A DNA stretch of 64,000 nucleotides, taken from NCBI RefSeq assembly GCF_001586785.1, contig NZ_LUFH02000018.1:1-64000 (forward strand), read 5' to 3'. Shown here piece by piece: positions 56,292-64,000 of the stretch. Position 1 is the stretch's first letter, and each line of letters opens with the position of its first letter. A program made the translations under genes and the position numbers. The notes beneath the pieces are model-generated. The model ran no database searches and was not told the origin of the DNA. It saw only the letters and a list, made by a program, of their open reading frames with translations. Origin of the DNA: Sphaerospermopsis aphanizomenoides BCCUSP55 (GTDB taxonomy: Bacteria > Cyanobacteriota > Cyanobacteriia > Cyanobacteriales > Nostocaceae).

Positions 56292-57572
56292 TCAATCTCG
56301 TAAAATGGTCTTTGATACAATCCTAGTTTTTTTGCGGTCTGCTTCCGAGAGTTCTTCACCAGCTTGCAGACGAGTAGCATTGGTTTGCAGCACTGTTGCT
56401 GCATTAGTATCACCAATTTGTAAGGCAGTTTTGGCAGCAGTTTGTAGCATAGTTACTGCACCAGTGCGATCGCCCTGTTCCAATTTTGCCTCTGCTACCT
56501 GAGTTTGGCGATACTTGGCTAATACTAAAATTGACTGTATCACCTGTGGGTTTAGGGCTGGTTGGTAAGCTTTAGTCACATTGGCATAAATAGGCACAAG
56601 GGGAGAAAGTAACCCTTCTTGGTTAATCGCCGGGTCATCATAGCGAATTTGGATATGTCCAATGACTTGTTCACCTTCTGGCAACTGTCCCAGATAAATA
56701 TTGGCCAAAACTACCCGTTCTGCATTTTTCATCAAGTCTCCCAACCGGACAATAAAGCTACCACTGGCTTCTGTGTCCACCGATAACTCAATGGTTTCTG
56801 GGGCTACTTGGGCAATGGGTTTGAGTTCTGCTAACCGCACACCAGGAACTAAAGATAGCAACAGGTGAGCATTGGTTAAGCCTACAGACTGGATGCGCTT
56901 AAACAAACGACTAAATTGTTCTACAGCTTGTTTTGGCTGTTCAATATAAGCCAGAGTACCACCACCAGCATCGGCAATTTTTTCCAGCAAATCCTGATTC
57001 CAGTCATTGCCAAAACCGAAAGTGTTGAGGGTCAGATTTACTCTAGTAGCTTTTTGTGCCAGTTCTAGACAACGTTTATCGTCATTGGGGCCAATTTGCC
57101 ACTTCCAAATTTTCAACCCGTCGTTACCATGGCCATCTGTCAGTAGAAATGCTTGGGAAACAGCACCTTTTGTTCCTTTGAGTAATTCTGTAATCCCCAA
57201 AGATAACCCTTCAGCAATGATTGTGCCACCACCAGCCTTAAGCTTTTTGTGCAATTGGGTTTTGATGCTTTCCGGGTCTTGGACGATTTGGTTGGGGATA
57301 ATGACCTCAGCAGTACCCGCAAAAGCAATAATTGAGATCCTGTCTCCTGGCTTGAGTTGATCCAATAATTGTTCGACTGCCTGAATCACTATGTTCATGG
57401 GTTCTCCGTGCATAGAACCGCTTTTATCCAGAATCAGGCATAAATTTAGGGGTAAACTGGGATCAAGCTCATCAGCAACGGACGAAATGGAAATTGCTAG
57501 TTGACGTTGGTTATTTAATTGAGCCGCGTCAACGTTAGTATCGTTTAGTGCCGATATTAATTGAACTTTCAT
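56292..57572 (-). CDS. VWA-domain protein, paralogue 2
   Basis: A 426-residue protein with a von Willebrand A domain at ~40-220. The MIDAS motif is DKSGSMHG (D-x-S-x-S) near residues 48-55, with a Thr in LLTDGHGND nearby. The C-terminal part, after a beta-rich middle region (AELKPIAQVAPETIEL), has a helical AEAKLEQGDRTGAVTMLQTA and AGEELSEADRKKTRIVSK. No signal peptide or membrane helix. Its ATG overlaps the stop of the upstream paralogue by 4 bp (ATGA), so both are co-translated. Bacterial VWA proteins of this type are scaffold or chaperone-like; function is unknown. Confidence 0.88.
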   Translation of the reverse strand: MKVQLISALNDTNVDAAQLNNQRQLAISISSVADELDPSLPLNLCLILDKSGSMHGEPMNIVIQAVEQLLDQLKPGDRISIIAFAGTAEVIIPNQIVQDPESIKTQLHKKLKAGGGTIIAEGLSLGITELLKGTKGAVSQAFLLTDGHGNDGLKIWKWQIGPNDDKRCLELAQKATRVNLTLNTFGFGNDWNQDLLEKIADAGGGTLAYIEQPKQAVEQFSRLFKRIQSVGLTNAHLLLSLVPGVRLAELKPIAQVAPETIELSVDTEASGSFIVRLGDLMKNAERVVLANIYLGQLPEGEQVIGHIQIRYDDPAINQEGLLSPLVPIYANVTKAYQPALNPQVIQSILVLAKYRQTQVAEAKLEQGDRTGAVTMLQTAAKTALQIGDTNAATVLQTNATRLQAGEELSEADRKKTRIVSKTILRD

Positions 57573-58825
57573 TTAGGAGGAGCATCCTGCAACACAGTTT
57601 TTGAGACAATCCTGGTTTTTTTGCGATCGCTTTCGGATAACTCTTCCCCGGCTTGTAAGCGAGTGGCAGAAGTCTGTAAGACAGTGGCAGCACTAGCATC
57701 TCCCATTTGCAAAGCCGTTTTTGCTGCCGTTTGTAGCATGGTTGCCGCCCCAGCGCGATCACCCTGTTGTAATTTTGCTTCGGCTAACTGGGTTTGGCGA
57801 TATTTGGCTAAAGCTAAAATCGACTGTTGCACCTGGGGATTAGAACTTGGTTGGTAAATGCGCTCCACATTCGCATAAACTGGCATATTCAGGGAAAATA
57901 ACCCAGTTTGGTTTTGGGCGGGGTCATCGTAGCGGACTTGCACATTAGCGATCGCCTGTTTACCTTCTGGCAACTGTCCCAAATAAATATTAGCCAATAT
58001 CACTCGTTCCACGTCTTTCATTAAATCTCCCAACCTGACCGCAAACCGACCATCTGCTTCTGGTTGTACTGGTAACTCAATCGTGTCCGGCGCGACTTGG
58101 GCAATAGGTTTGAGTTCTGCTAAACGCACATTTGGCAACAGTGAAAATAGCAGATAAGCATTGGTCAATCCCACTGTTTGCATTCTACTAAACAAGCGAT
58201 TGAACTTATCAACTGCCTGATCAGGCTGTTCAATATGAGACAAATTACCCAACCCGGCATCGGCTATTTTTTCCAAAATATCCTGATTCCAATTGTCACC
58301 AAACCCCAACGTATTTAAAGTCAAATTATATCCGGCTGCTAATTGGGCAAATTTCAAACAGCGATTGTTATCACCATGTTCATTTTCCCCATCGGTAAGT
58401 AAAAATGCCTGGGAAATGGTTTCTTTTTTGCCCTTGGCTAACTCCTCAATCCCCAACCGTAAACCTTCATCAATCGCCGTTCCTCCATCCGCAGTCAGAC
58501 GATTAATTTGCTGTTTAATGTATTCTCGATCTGAAATTACCTGATTAGGCACCAAAACCTTAGCGCGGTGGTCAAAAACGACTATACTCAATCGATCTTC
58601 GGAACTGAGTTTATCAACCAGCAAAGAAGCTGCTTTTTTCACGGTTTCCAGCGAGCGACCATTCATCGAACCGCTATGATCTAAAATTAAACATAAATTT
58701 AGTGGCGCACTGCGGTCTAGAGTTTCGCCAATGGCCGAAATAGAAACTGCTAACTGACGTTGACTGCTTGGTTGATTCGCGTCTACATTAGTATCATTGA
58801 GAGTAGGCTGCAAGTTAACCTTCAT
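57569..58825 (-). CDS. VWA-domain protein, paralogue 1
   Basis: A 418-residue paralogue and upstream partner of the gene at 56292. MIDAS: DHSGSMNG near residues 48-55, with AFLLTDGENEHGDNNRC. The middle beta region AELKPIAQVAPDTIELPV and the C-terminal KYRQTQLAEAKLQQGDRAGA and AGEELSESDRKKTRIVSK are shared. The two proteins are similar throughout, so they arose by tandem duplication and may form a heteromer. The ribosome site for paralogue 2 (AGGAGG-like) is inside the 3' end of this gene. Confidence 0.88.
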   Translation of the reverse strand: MKVNLQPTLNDTNVDANQPSSQRQLAVSISAIGETLDRSAPLNLCLILDHSGSMNGRSLETVKKAASLLVDKLSSEDRLSIVVFDHRAKVLVPNQVISDREYIKQQINRLTADGGTAIDEGLRLGIEELAKGKKETISQAFLLTDGENEHGDNNRCLKFAQLAAGYNLTLNTLGFGDNWNQDILEKIADAGLGNLSHIEQPDQAVDKFNRLFSRMQTVGLTNAYLLFSLLPNVRLAELKPIAQVAPDTIELPVQPEADGRFAVRLGDLMKDVERVILANIYLGQLPEGKQAIANVQVRYDDPAQNQTGLFSLNMPVYANVERIYQPSSNPQVQQSILALAKYRQTQLAEAKLQQGDRAGAATMLQTAAKTALQMGDASAATVLQTSATRLQAGEELSESDRKKTRIVSKTVLQDAPPK

Positions 58826-58984
58826 AAGCTAATTTTCCTATCGAAGATGTCTATATTGTTGATAGTTACTAAAAATATAGTCAAATATTTCCAGCTTGAT
58901 AAGGTTGACACCTTAAAGGGCTAACTACAAGCCTCACTCCGCAAATTTCTATCAAAGATAGAGTCATCAACTAATTTTCTTCAG

Positions 58985-59010
58985 ATTTTCCCTACACCCT
59001 ACACCCTACA
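58985..59010. repeat. short tandem repeat (CCCTACA)3
   Basis: Three copies of CCCTACA in the 270-bp gap between the DnaJ-type gene and the VWA genes. It is the complementary form of the GGGTGTA-type units elsewhere. Confidence 0.75.
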
Positions 59011-59097
59011 ACTTGTTCTGTTTTCAAGGTGTTTGTCACCCCCAGCTACTTAGACTAAGTATTTTGTCATTGAAATCAAGTGAATAAATTATCGTTC

Positions 59098-59799
59098 TTA
59101 TGGATTAACCGATTCTTGTGCTTCACAATGTAACCGCGTAGCAATGCGGAACATTTCTTGACCTGTGTGTAAATAACGGTCATCATAATTTAAAGGAAAG
59201 TATGCCAATTCTTCCAAACCATCCCCAACTTGACTCAGACTATAGTAAAGATGAGCAGCAGCCCTAGCTAAACTAGGAGGATTTGGTAAAGACCTAAATG
59301 TAGTTTGTGCTATTTTTAAATCTTCTCGACAGGCTTTTAAATACTCTTGAAATTGGTCTATTAATTCATCATCAAAAGGATCAGCCGCTAGTTCCTCAAT
59401 TTGCTCTTCTAAGGAATTAAGAATAACACATAGTAAGCGATTGACTGGTTTATAAACTAAGCGTAACCATTCTTCAACTTTTTCATCAGCATCTTTTCCA
59501 GCTTGTCTTTTTCCGTGGTATGGTTTTCGCTCCGATGCTGTTTTTTGTTGGCGAAAATTATGATACTTTTGGTTATTATCCTGTTTATTACGTAGTTCTT
59601 CATCATAGTTGAGGCGACTTTGGGTGTCACTCAAAACTTCATAGGCGGCATTAATACGAATAATTTCCTGATGATCTGCGGTTTCTTGATGACTGTCAGG
59701 ATGAAAAATTTTCACCAAGCGGCGATAAGCTTGTTTAATCTCGGCTTGGCTGGCATGATGACTAATTTTCAGGGTTTCGTAGTGGTTGGAATCAGACAT
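59098..59799 (-). CDS. J-domain (DnaJ-like) protein
   Basis: A 233-residue protein with an N-terminal J domain (~6-70): HYETLKISHHASQAEIKQAYRRL, the HPD triad in IFHPDSH and AAYEVLSDTQSRLNYDEEL. It should stimulate the ATPase of an Hsp70. There is no Gly/Phe region or zinc-finger. A charged linker (~75-105) leads to a ~120-residue helical domain (RLVYKPVNRLLCVILNSLEE) that I do not recognise and that may select the client. It is not part of a dnaK operon here. Confidence 0.88.
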   Translation of the reverse strand: MSDSNHYETLKISHHASQAEIKQAYRRLVKIFHPDSHQETADHQEIIRINAAYEVLSDTQSRLNYDEELRNKQDNNQKYHNFRQQKTASERKPYHGKRQAGKDADEKVEEWLRLVYKPVNRLLCVILNSLEEQIEELAADPFDDELIDQFQEYLKACREDLKIAQTTFRSLPNPPSLARAAAHLYYSLSQVGDGLEELAYFPLNYDDRYLHTGQEMFRIATRLHCEAQESVNP

Positions 59800-59892
59800 G
59801 ATCCGTGATCAGGTGACAGGTAAACAGGTGATAGGAGGCAAAAGGCAAGAGGCAAAAGAAAGATAATATTTCTTTTCTACTTCTGTGTTCTC

Positions 59893-59925
59893 CACACCCC
59901 ACACCCCACACCCTACACCCTGCCT
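59893..59925. repeat. short tandem repeat (CCACACC/CCTACACC)n
   Basis: Degenerate 7- to 8-bp units in the gap between the J-domain gene and cysK. Confidence 0.75.
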
Positions 59926-59953
59926 CAAGAGATAACTTTGTGATCTAATGAAC

Positions 59954-60916
59954 TTAGCTAATCCCAGTTACTGACTTTGCTTCTAAGTCCTGGAACAATG
60001 GTGTACTCAAATATCTTTCACCAAAACTCGGTTGAATCATGACGATTAAACGTCCCTGATTTTCTGGACGTTGGGCAACCCGAATAGCCGCGCACAAAGC
60101 AGCACCGCTGGAAATTCCAGATAATAAACCTTCTTCTCTGGCTAATCTGCGACTGTAGGCGATCGCTTCTTCATCACTGACAGCAATCACTTCATCAATC
60201 AATTCTACTTTCAACACTTGGGGAATAAAACCTGCCCCAATGCCTTGAATTCTGTGGGGTCCTGGTTTGCCTCCAGATAATACAGGACTATTAGCTGGTT
60301 CTACAGCGATCGCTTGAAAACCTGGCTTCTTAGCTTTAATCACTTCAGCTACACCAGTAATTGTACCACCTGTACCCACACCCGCCACAATCATATCTAC
60401 TTTGCCATCAGTATCTTCCCAAATTTCCGCTGCTGTAGTTTCCCGATGGATTTTGGCATTAGCTGGGTTGCGGAACTGTTGCAACATATACGCATGAGGT
60501 GTTGTCTCCACTATTTCCTGCGCCCTGCGAATTGCCCCACTCATTCCCTCAATACCAAGAGTCAGTTCCAATTCCGCCCCATAAGCCCGCAACATCGCCC
60601 GACGTTCCGAACTCATTGTTTCTGGCATCGTCAATATTAATTTATACCCCTTAGCTGCTGCTGTCATTGCCAAAGCAATTCCTGTATTTCCCGATGTTGG
60701 CTCTACTAATACAGTCTTACCAGGAGTAATTAATCCTTCACGTTCGGCATCATTAATCATACTCACCCCGATGCGGTCTTTTACCGATGCCGAAGGGTTC
60801 ATACTTTCTAGTTTCACCAAAATTTCTGCCACACAGCCTTCCTGTTGGGGAATACGGCTCAACTGCACTAGGGGAGTCCGACCAACCACTTCTGTAATAT
60901 TCCGAGCAATTCTCAT
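59954..60916 (-). CDS. cysK: cysteine synthase A (O-acetylserine sulfhydrylase)
   Basis: A 320-residue PLP enzyme that makes cysteine from O-acetylserine and sulfide, the last step of sulfate assimilation. The PLP lysine is Lys46 in [11 protein letters not shown]. The phosphate-binding loops are [12 protein letters not shown] and [11 protein letters not shown], and the C-terminal SGISSGAAL is present. Length is normal for CysK. It starts 17 bp after the Rrf2 regulator gene. This suggests an operon in which the regulator controls, or senses through CysK, the cysteine pool, as known for CymR and CysK in Firmicutes. That link is inference. Confidence 0.95.
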   Translation of the reverse strand: MRIARNITEVVGRTPLVQLSRIPQQEGCVAEILVKLESMNPSASVKDRIGVSMINDAEREGLITPGKTVLVEPTSGNTGIALAMTAAAKGYKLILTMPETMSSERRAMLRAYGAELELTLGIEGMSGAIRRAQEIVETTPHAYMLQQFRNPANAKIHRETTAAEIWEDTDGKVDMIVAGVGTGGTITGVAEVIKAKKPGFQAIAVEPANSPVLSGGKPGPHRIQGIGAGFIPQVLKVELIDEVIAVSDEEAIAYSRRLAREEGLLSGISSGAALCAAIRVAQRPENQGRLIVMIQPSFGERYLSTPLFQDLEAKSVTGIS

Positions 60917-60932
60917 AATGTTTTTTAATCCT

Positions 60933-61370
60933 TTAAATGTAGTACATGATATCTAACTGCCGCCGTGAATCTCGTTTTTCACACAGATCCTGAAGCGAAT
61001 GTTTCTGTAAAACTGCATTGGCCGCTTGACGAGCTTCTTGCCAAATCTCATCTACAATTGCACTGTCTATATTTTTGGGGTTGCTATCTTCTTCACTGGT
61101 CTTGATATCAAACCCTTCTAAACATTCCAAAATATCAAAAACACTAATTTTCCAAGGTTCTCGCGCTAACAGATAACCGCCTTTTGAACCACGCTGACTC
61201 TTAACTATACCCCCACGCCTCAATGTAGCTAATAGCTGTTCTAAATAGCGGTCAGGTATATTTTGTTGGGCGGCAATTTGTCGAATTTGCATCGGTTCGC
61301 CGCTTTCGTAATGAGTTGCCATCTCTAATAACGCTAAAATTGCGTATTCAGATTTACAGGATAGTTCCAC
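60933..61370 (-). CDS. Rrf2-family transcriptional regulator
   Basis: A 145-residue Rrf2 regulator with an N-terminal winged helix ([19 protein letters not shown], then [30 protein letters not shown] and GSKGGYLLA). The three closely spaced cysteines that hold the Fe-S cluster in IscR are missing, so it is more like CymR or other non-iron-sulfur members. I chose the GTG at 61370, giving the typical [10 protein letters not shown] start; a TTG at 61379 is also open. It is the first gene of an apparent operon with cysK, hinting at control of sulfur or cysteine metabolism. Confidence 0.88.
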   Translation of the reverse strand: MELSCKSEYAILALLEMATHYESGEPMQIRQIAAQQNIPDRYLEQLLATLRRGGIVKSQRGSKGGYLLAREPWKISVFDILECLEGFDIKTSEEDSNPKNIDSAIVDEIWQEARQAANAVLQKHSLQDLCEKRDSRRQLDIMYYI

Positions 61371-61604
61371 AAGCAGCAATTTAAGAATAAAGGATTATGG
61401 ATGAAGGATCATTGTAAGAATTCAGGAGTCAGGAGTCAGAATTTTTGAGAAATCGGTAAATTATTAAATAGTCTTCAAAAGCTGACCTCTTAAGTCTGAT
61501 AGCTGAATACTTACGGATCATTTATAAATTCATCATTCATACTTTTTCTAGTATACTCCGGTTTACCACTGGGGTTTGTACTTTTTTTCTACTAACAACA
61601 AAAA

Positions 61605-61624
61605 ACCCCGCTATTAAGCGGGGT
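61605..61624 (-). terminator. rho-independent terminator of the porin gene
   Basis: A perfect 8-bp stem ACCCCGCT/AGCGGGGT with a 4-nt loop. On the minus strand it is followed by T6 (plus-strand A-run at ~61600-61605). It lies ~40 bp past the porin stop codon. Confidence 0.92.
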
Positions 61625-61662
61625 GAAATGATTTTAAAACTTTCTAACAGATTATCAACGTG

Positions 61663-63354
61663 CTAGAAAGTGAAAGTTGTTCTGAGAGTACCGATAAAGG
61701 TATCTTCACTGTTATTATCCTGTCCAGTGGAGGGCAACCAAATCACACCAGGAGTAACGGAAATATTATCGGAGACGCGATACTTATAGAAACCTTCCAC
61801 TTGGTAAGGAGTGTCACCACCACTAGCTCCATTGTTAAAGGAATAAGGTTGAGCGCCACCAAAAATACCCAATACGTTACCTTTCTTACCGAAGTCAGGT
61901 AATGCTACACCCATTCCATAAGTCCACGCTTCATAATCATCACCAGCGCCGAAGCCTATGACATCATGGTAAGAAACAAAACCACTGATGGAGATTTTGT
62001 CGCTAGGTTTGAAAGCAGCGGAAATACCATAGGAGTTGCTGGAAGAGGCATTTACAGCACTGAGATTGTTTGCTGCCAAAGTACCTGTAATAGCAGAACC
62101 ACCATCAATTCCTGAGTCAAACAGGGTACTACCTGAACCGTGATAACCATGTACATAGGTAGCAGCTAAGGCAATGCGATTACCAACATTGAAGTTTAAC
62201 TGACCTAAAGCAGCATAGTTACCATCGAACAGGCCAGCGCCAAAAGCAGGGCTTTCAGCCTCAGAAGCCAAGTAACCTAAAGTTAATGAACTTGGCTTGA
62301 GGATACCACCTGGTTTACCAAAGGGTACATTAATAGCGATACCAGAACCACCACCAATCCGATAAATGGGGTTTTCAGAACTAAAGGTGCTTAAGGCACC
62401 GTTACCACCATCAGTTTTATCGAAGAAGTAGGGGTTGTTAACAGCAGCGTAATGGCTGTGTTGACCACCTGTAGCTGCTATGTAGACCTGTGCTGGACCT
62501 ACAGGAGCCTCATAAGTCAGTTTGTCAATTTCAACACTGTTAGCACCAGTGCTACCAACTTCAAAGGTTTGGTTAGCTTCTCCACTCTGGGGATCGGTTC
62601 CAAAACCTGTAGCATTACCAGCAGTCAAGCGGGTGTTTAACATATCTCTACCGGTAAAGCTGCTTTGCAAGTTCAAACGAACTCGATCTTGAAAAACAGT
62701 CTTACCAGGAATGTCACCATTAAAAGCATCAGTGACAGCAAAAATAGCTTCACCTTGCAATTTGGTGGTAGTAGAGAACTGGTTAGCTTCTAACTCAGCA
62801 GTCCGAGCTTCCAAAGCATCTACACGACCACGTAAAGTTGCTAGTTCAGCAGAAAATTCTTCTTGTAACCGTTGTAAAGTTGCTAAATCTTGTTTTGTTA
62901 CCAAATCAGCAGTTGCTGTGGCAATCAATTCATTAACTCTATCCAAACAAGCATTTAAACCAGCCGCAAATTCATAACGAGTCAACGCCCGGTTACCGCG
63001 ATATGTACCGTTGGGATAACCAGCAATACAACCATAACGCTCAACTAAGGACTGTAACGCTTGGAACGCCCAATCGGTAGGTTGAACGTCAGAGAACTGA
63101 GAAACTGATGTTACTTGAGACTGTAAATTTTGACCTTCGTTGCTGTAGCGTTGAACTTGCGCTAAAACCCCAGAATTTGCGGGTACTTGAGCTAATACTT
63201 CAGGCTGTTGGACAACCGCAGCTGCCGCTTGTGTTTCTACTGTTGATACTTCAGTGGTGGTATTGGGACTGGCGAGCGCCGTTCCTGAAACTAACAACGT
63301 CGCGCCCAAAACTGCGGGGCTAACCACCAGGGATTTCCACAAGAGATTAGACAT
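61663..63354 (-). CDS. SLH-domain outer-membrane porin (iron uptake porin / OprB family)
   Basis: A 563-residue outer-membrane protein. A signal peptide (LVVSPAVLGATLLVSGTALA) is followed by a ~55-residue linker. An SLH domain (~80-140, FSDVQPTDWAFQALQSLVER, LTRYEFAAGLNACLDRVNEL) then anchors it to peptidoglycan-linked polymers. Next come a coiled coil (~145-190, EEFSAELATLRGRVDALEAR) and a C-terminal beta-barrel ending in phenylalanine (LRTTFTF). This is the standard cyanobacterial porin layout (SomA type), associated with small solute or iron uptake. The ATG at 63354 is preceded by GAGGAG; a GTG at 63372 is open but adds only six codons. Confidence 0.92.
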   Translation of the reverse strand: MSNLLWKSLVVSPAVLGATLLVSGTALASPNTTTEVSTVETQAAAAVVQQPEVLAQVPANSGVLAQVQRYSNEGQNLQSQVTSVSQFSDVQPTDWAFQALQSLVERYGCIAGYPNGTYRGNRALTRYEFAAGLNACLDRVNELIATATADLVTKQDLATLQRLQEEFSAELATLRGRVDALEARTAELEANQFSTTTKLQGEAIFAVTDAFNGDIPGKTVFQDRVRLNLQSSFTGRDMLNTRLTAGNATGFGTDPQSGEANQTFEVGSTGANSVEIDKLTYEAPVGPAQVYIAATGGQHSHYAAVNNPYFFDKTDGGNGALSTFSSENPIYRIGGGSGIAINVPFGKPGGILKPSSLTLGYLASEAESPAFGAGLFDGNYAALGQLNFNVGNRIALAATYVHGYHGSGSTLFDSGIDGGSAITGTLAANNLSAVNASSSNSYGISAAFKPSDKISISGFVSYHDVIGFGAGDDYEAWTYGMGVALPDFGKKGNVLGIFGGAQPYSFNNGASGGDTPYQVEGFYKYRVSDNISVTPGVIWLPSTGQDNNSEDTFIGTLRTTFTF

Positions 63355-63750
63355 CTTTTCTTTGCTCCTCACACCGTATACAGATAAATGTTCTCGCCTT
63401 ACCTACTCTCAGAAATGCGATATCTTGCTAAAACCTGTGGACTAGGCATGACTGCCACTACTACAATTTTAGTTTTTACAAAGCTAATAACTGATTAACA
63501 AATCGTTAAAATTTTATGCAATTAACTTATGTAAAAGCTGCCACACTATAGTTTCATATTATATATGATGTTTTTTCAATTATCAAGATCAGAGTATGGG
63601 ATTAAATTACTGTAGGGTGTAGGGTGTAGGGGAAGAAGAGACCTGGAGAAAATTAATTCAAAATTCAAAAGCTCTTGCCTTTTGCCTCTTGCCTTCTTTC
63701 TAGCACCTGTCACCTGCTATATCTTAATCAAGAGTCCAAAAATTACCCAT
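63355..63750. other. porin promoter region with tandem repeat
   Basis: AT-rich leader of the porin gene, with a GTAGGGT-type heptamer repeat (three copies) at ~63613-63633 and a repeat of the CTTTTGCCTCTTGCC type at ~63676-63695. No gene is seen. Confidence 0.5.
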
Positions 63751-63798
63751 AAAAAACTATCCGCCCTAAGTTAGATCAGTTGATCTAATTTAGGGCGG
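63751..63798 (-). terminator. strong intrinsic terminator of the small transcript
   Basis: An 18-bp stem with one mismatch (63761-63778 with 63781-63798; ends CCGCCCTAA/TTAGGGCGG) and a 2-nt loop. On the minus strand it is followed after 4 nt by a T6 run. It must terminate a minus-strand transcript entering from beyond the window end. Confidence 0.85.
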
Positions 63799-63988
63799 TC
63801 TAGCGGGTCTTCAGGTTGCAACCAGACTGCCGGAAGGAACTCCGATTTTCAGCCTAGCTAATTGAGCTAACTTAGTATCTCAAGATAACTAAGGCTAACT
63901 TTTAGAGAACAGCCCCGGCACACAGCCGGCTAACTGCAACCTGATGACCCATGGTCATACTACTTTCTATCATGGGCATCACCTCCTT
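63761..63988 (-). ncRNA. structured RNA of unknown class with embedded small ORF
   Basis: On the minus strand a 10-bp helix pairs TCAGGTTGCA (plus-strand complement 63935-63944) with TGCAACCTGA (63811-63820). It closes a multi-branch region. Inside are hairpins CCGGC/GCCGG (near 63919-63931), CTTAGTTATCT/AGATACTAAG, AGCT/AGCT and CGGA/TCCG. The terminator follows. It resembles a riboswitch, attenuator or small regulatory RNA, but I cannot match a known class. The 5' end is outside the window. Confidence 0.55.
63902..63973 (-). CDS. 23-codon small ORF in the structured RNA
   Basis: An ORF starting MIESSMTMGHQVAVSRL and ending LCAGAVL. It is preceded by AAGGAGGT at plus-strand 63981-63988 (complement), 8 nt before the ATG, which is near-ideal ribosome-site spacing. 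A second ATG at 63979 is too close to the site. The ORF overlaps the 5' strand of the closing helix, so ribosome position could change RNA folding. It could be a leader peptide. I have not seen this sequence family. Confidence 0.5.
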   Translation of the reverse strand: MIESSMTMGHQVAVSRLCAGAVL

Positions 63989-64000
63989 GTTGCCTAAACG

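Noticed and set aside
63761-63988. Glutamine, cobalamin or SRP RNA match
   Set aside because: A GGAAGGAAC-like string on the plus strand is reminiscent of some of these, but the other conserved segments are missing and the terminator is on the minus strand.

Overview
The window looks like chromosome of a filamentous, probably heterocyst-forming cyanobacterium (order Nostocales, Anabaena/Nostoc/Dolichospermum type). The basis is low GC, HIP1 palindromes (GCGATCGC) in many genes, abundant heptameric tandem repeats in the gaps, and families typical of these genomes: Npun_R2821-like proteins, zinc-ribbon Ser/Thr kinases, an SLH-domain porin and CBS/GAF/PAS hybrid kinases. No rRNA, tRNA, transposase, phage or CRISPR array was seen.

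Layout. (1) 0-1 kb: glyoxalase II (minus strand). (2) 1.4-11.1 kb: a plus-strand glycan-assembly island with a GT8-like enzyme, two GT4 enzymes, an ABC exporter with an unusual C-terminal extension, a GT10-like (fucosyltransferase-type) enzyme and three tandem Npun_R2821-like nucleotide-sugar-transferase-type proteins. (3) 11.4-34.2 kb: four very large minus-strand acidic proteins with RTX-like calcium-binding repeats. One is a Calx-beta/Ig-like adhesin-type protein. The other three join putative phosphorus-scavenging catalytic domains (phytase-like propellers, two glycerophosphodiesterases, PhoX) to almost the same ~200-residue C-terminal module. Between them lies a plus-strand four-gene operon: a gluconate 2-dehydrogenase subunit 3-like protein, a GMC oxidoreductase and two paralogous cupin proteins. 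A Pho-box-like triple repeat precedes the phytase gene. (4) 34.5-36.6 kb: a small secreted Arg/Tyr-rich protein and a PaaK-like adenylate-forming enzyme. (5) 37-45.3 kb: a CBS-rich hybrid histidine kinase and two Ser/Thr kinases.

(6) 45.4-49.8 kb: an antitoxin with a truncated MazF/PemK-type toxin, phosphoglycerate kinase, a universal stress protein, a sterol-desaturase-family enzyme, a rhodanese, a type IV pilin-like protein and a 5'-truncated pilin copy. (7) 50-53 kb: a HemW-like radical SAM protein, a PIN-TRAM protein and a VOC protein. (8) 53.3-58.8 kb: a sensor kinase overlapping a periplasmic binding lipoprotein gene, and two overlapping VWA-domain genes. (9) 59-63.4 kb: a J-domain protein, cysteine synthase with an Rrf2 regulator, and an SLH porin. 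(10) 63.7-64 kb: a structured RNA with a 23-codon ORF and a strong terminator, both on the minus strand.

Candidates for undescribed biology are the ABC exporter carrying two degenerate histidine-kinase dimerisation repeats, the glycerophosphodiesterase pair inserted inside a phytase-like propeller, the GMC/cupin operon within the phosphatase island, and the structured RNA with its small ORF. Small mobile or repeat elements are also well preserved, including a 136-bp MITE with exact 10-bp flanking direct repeats.
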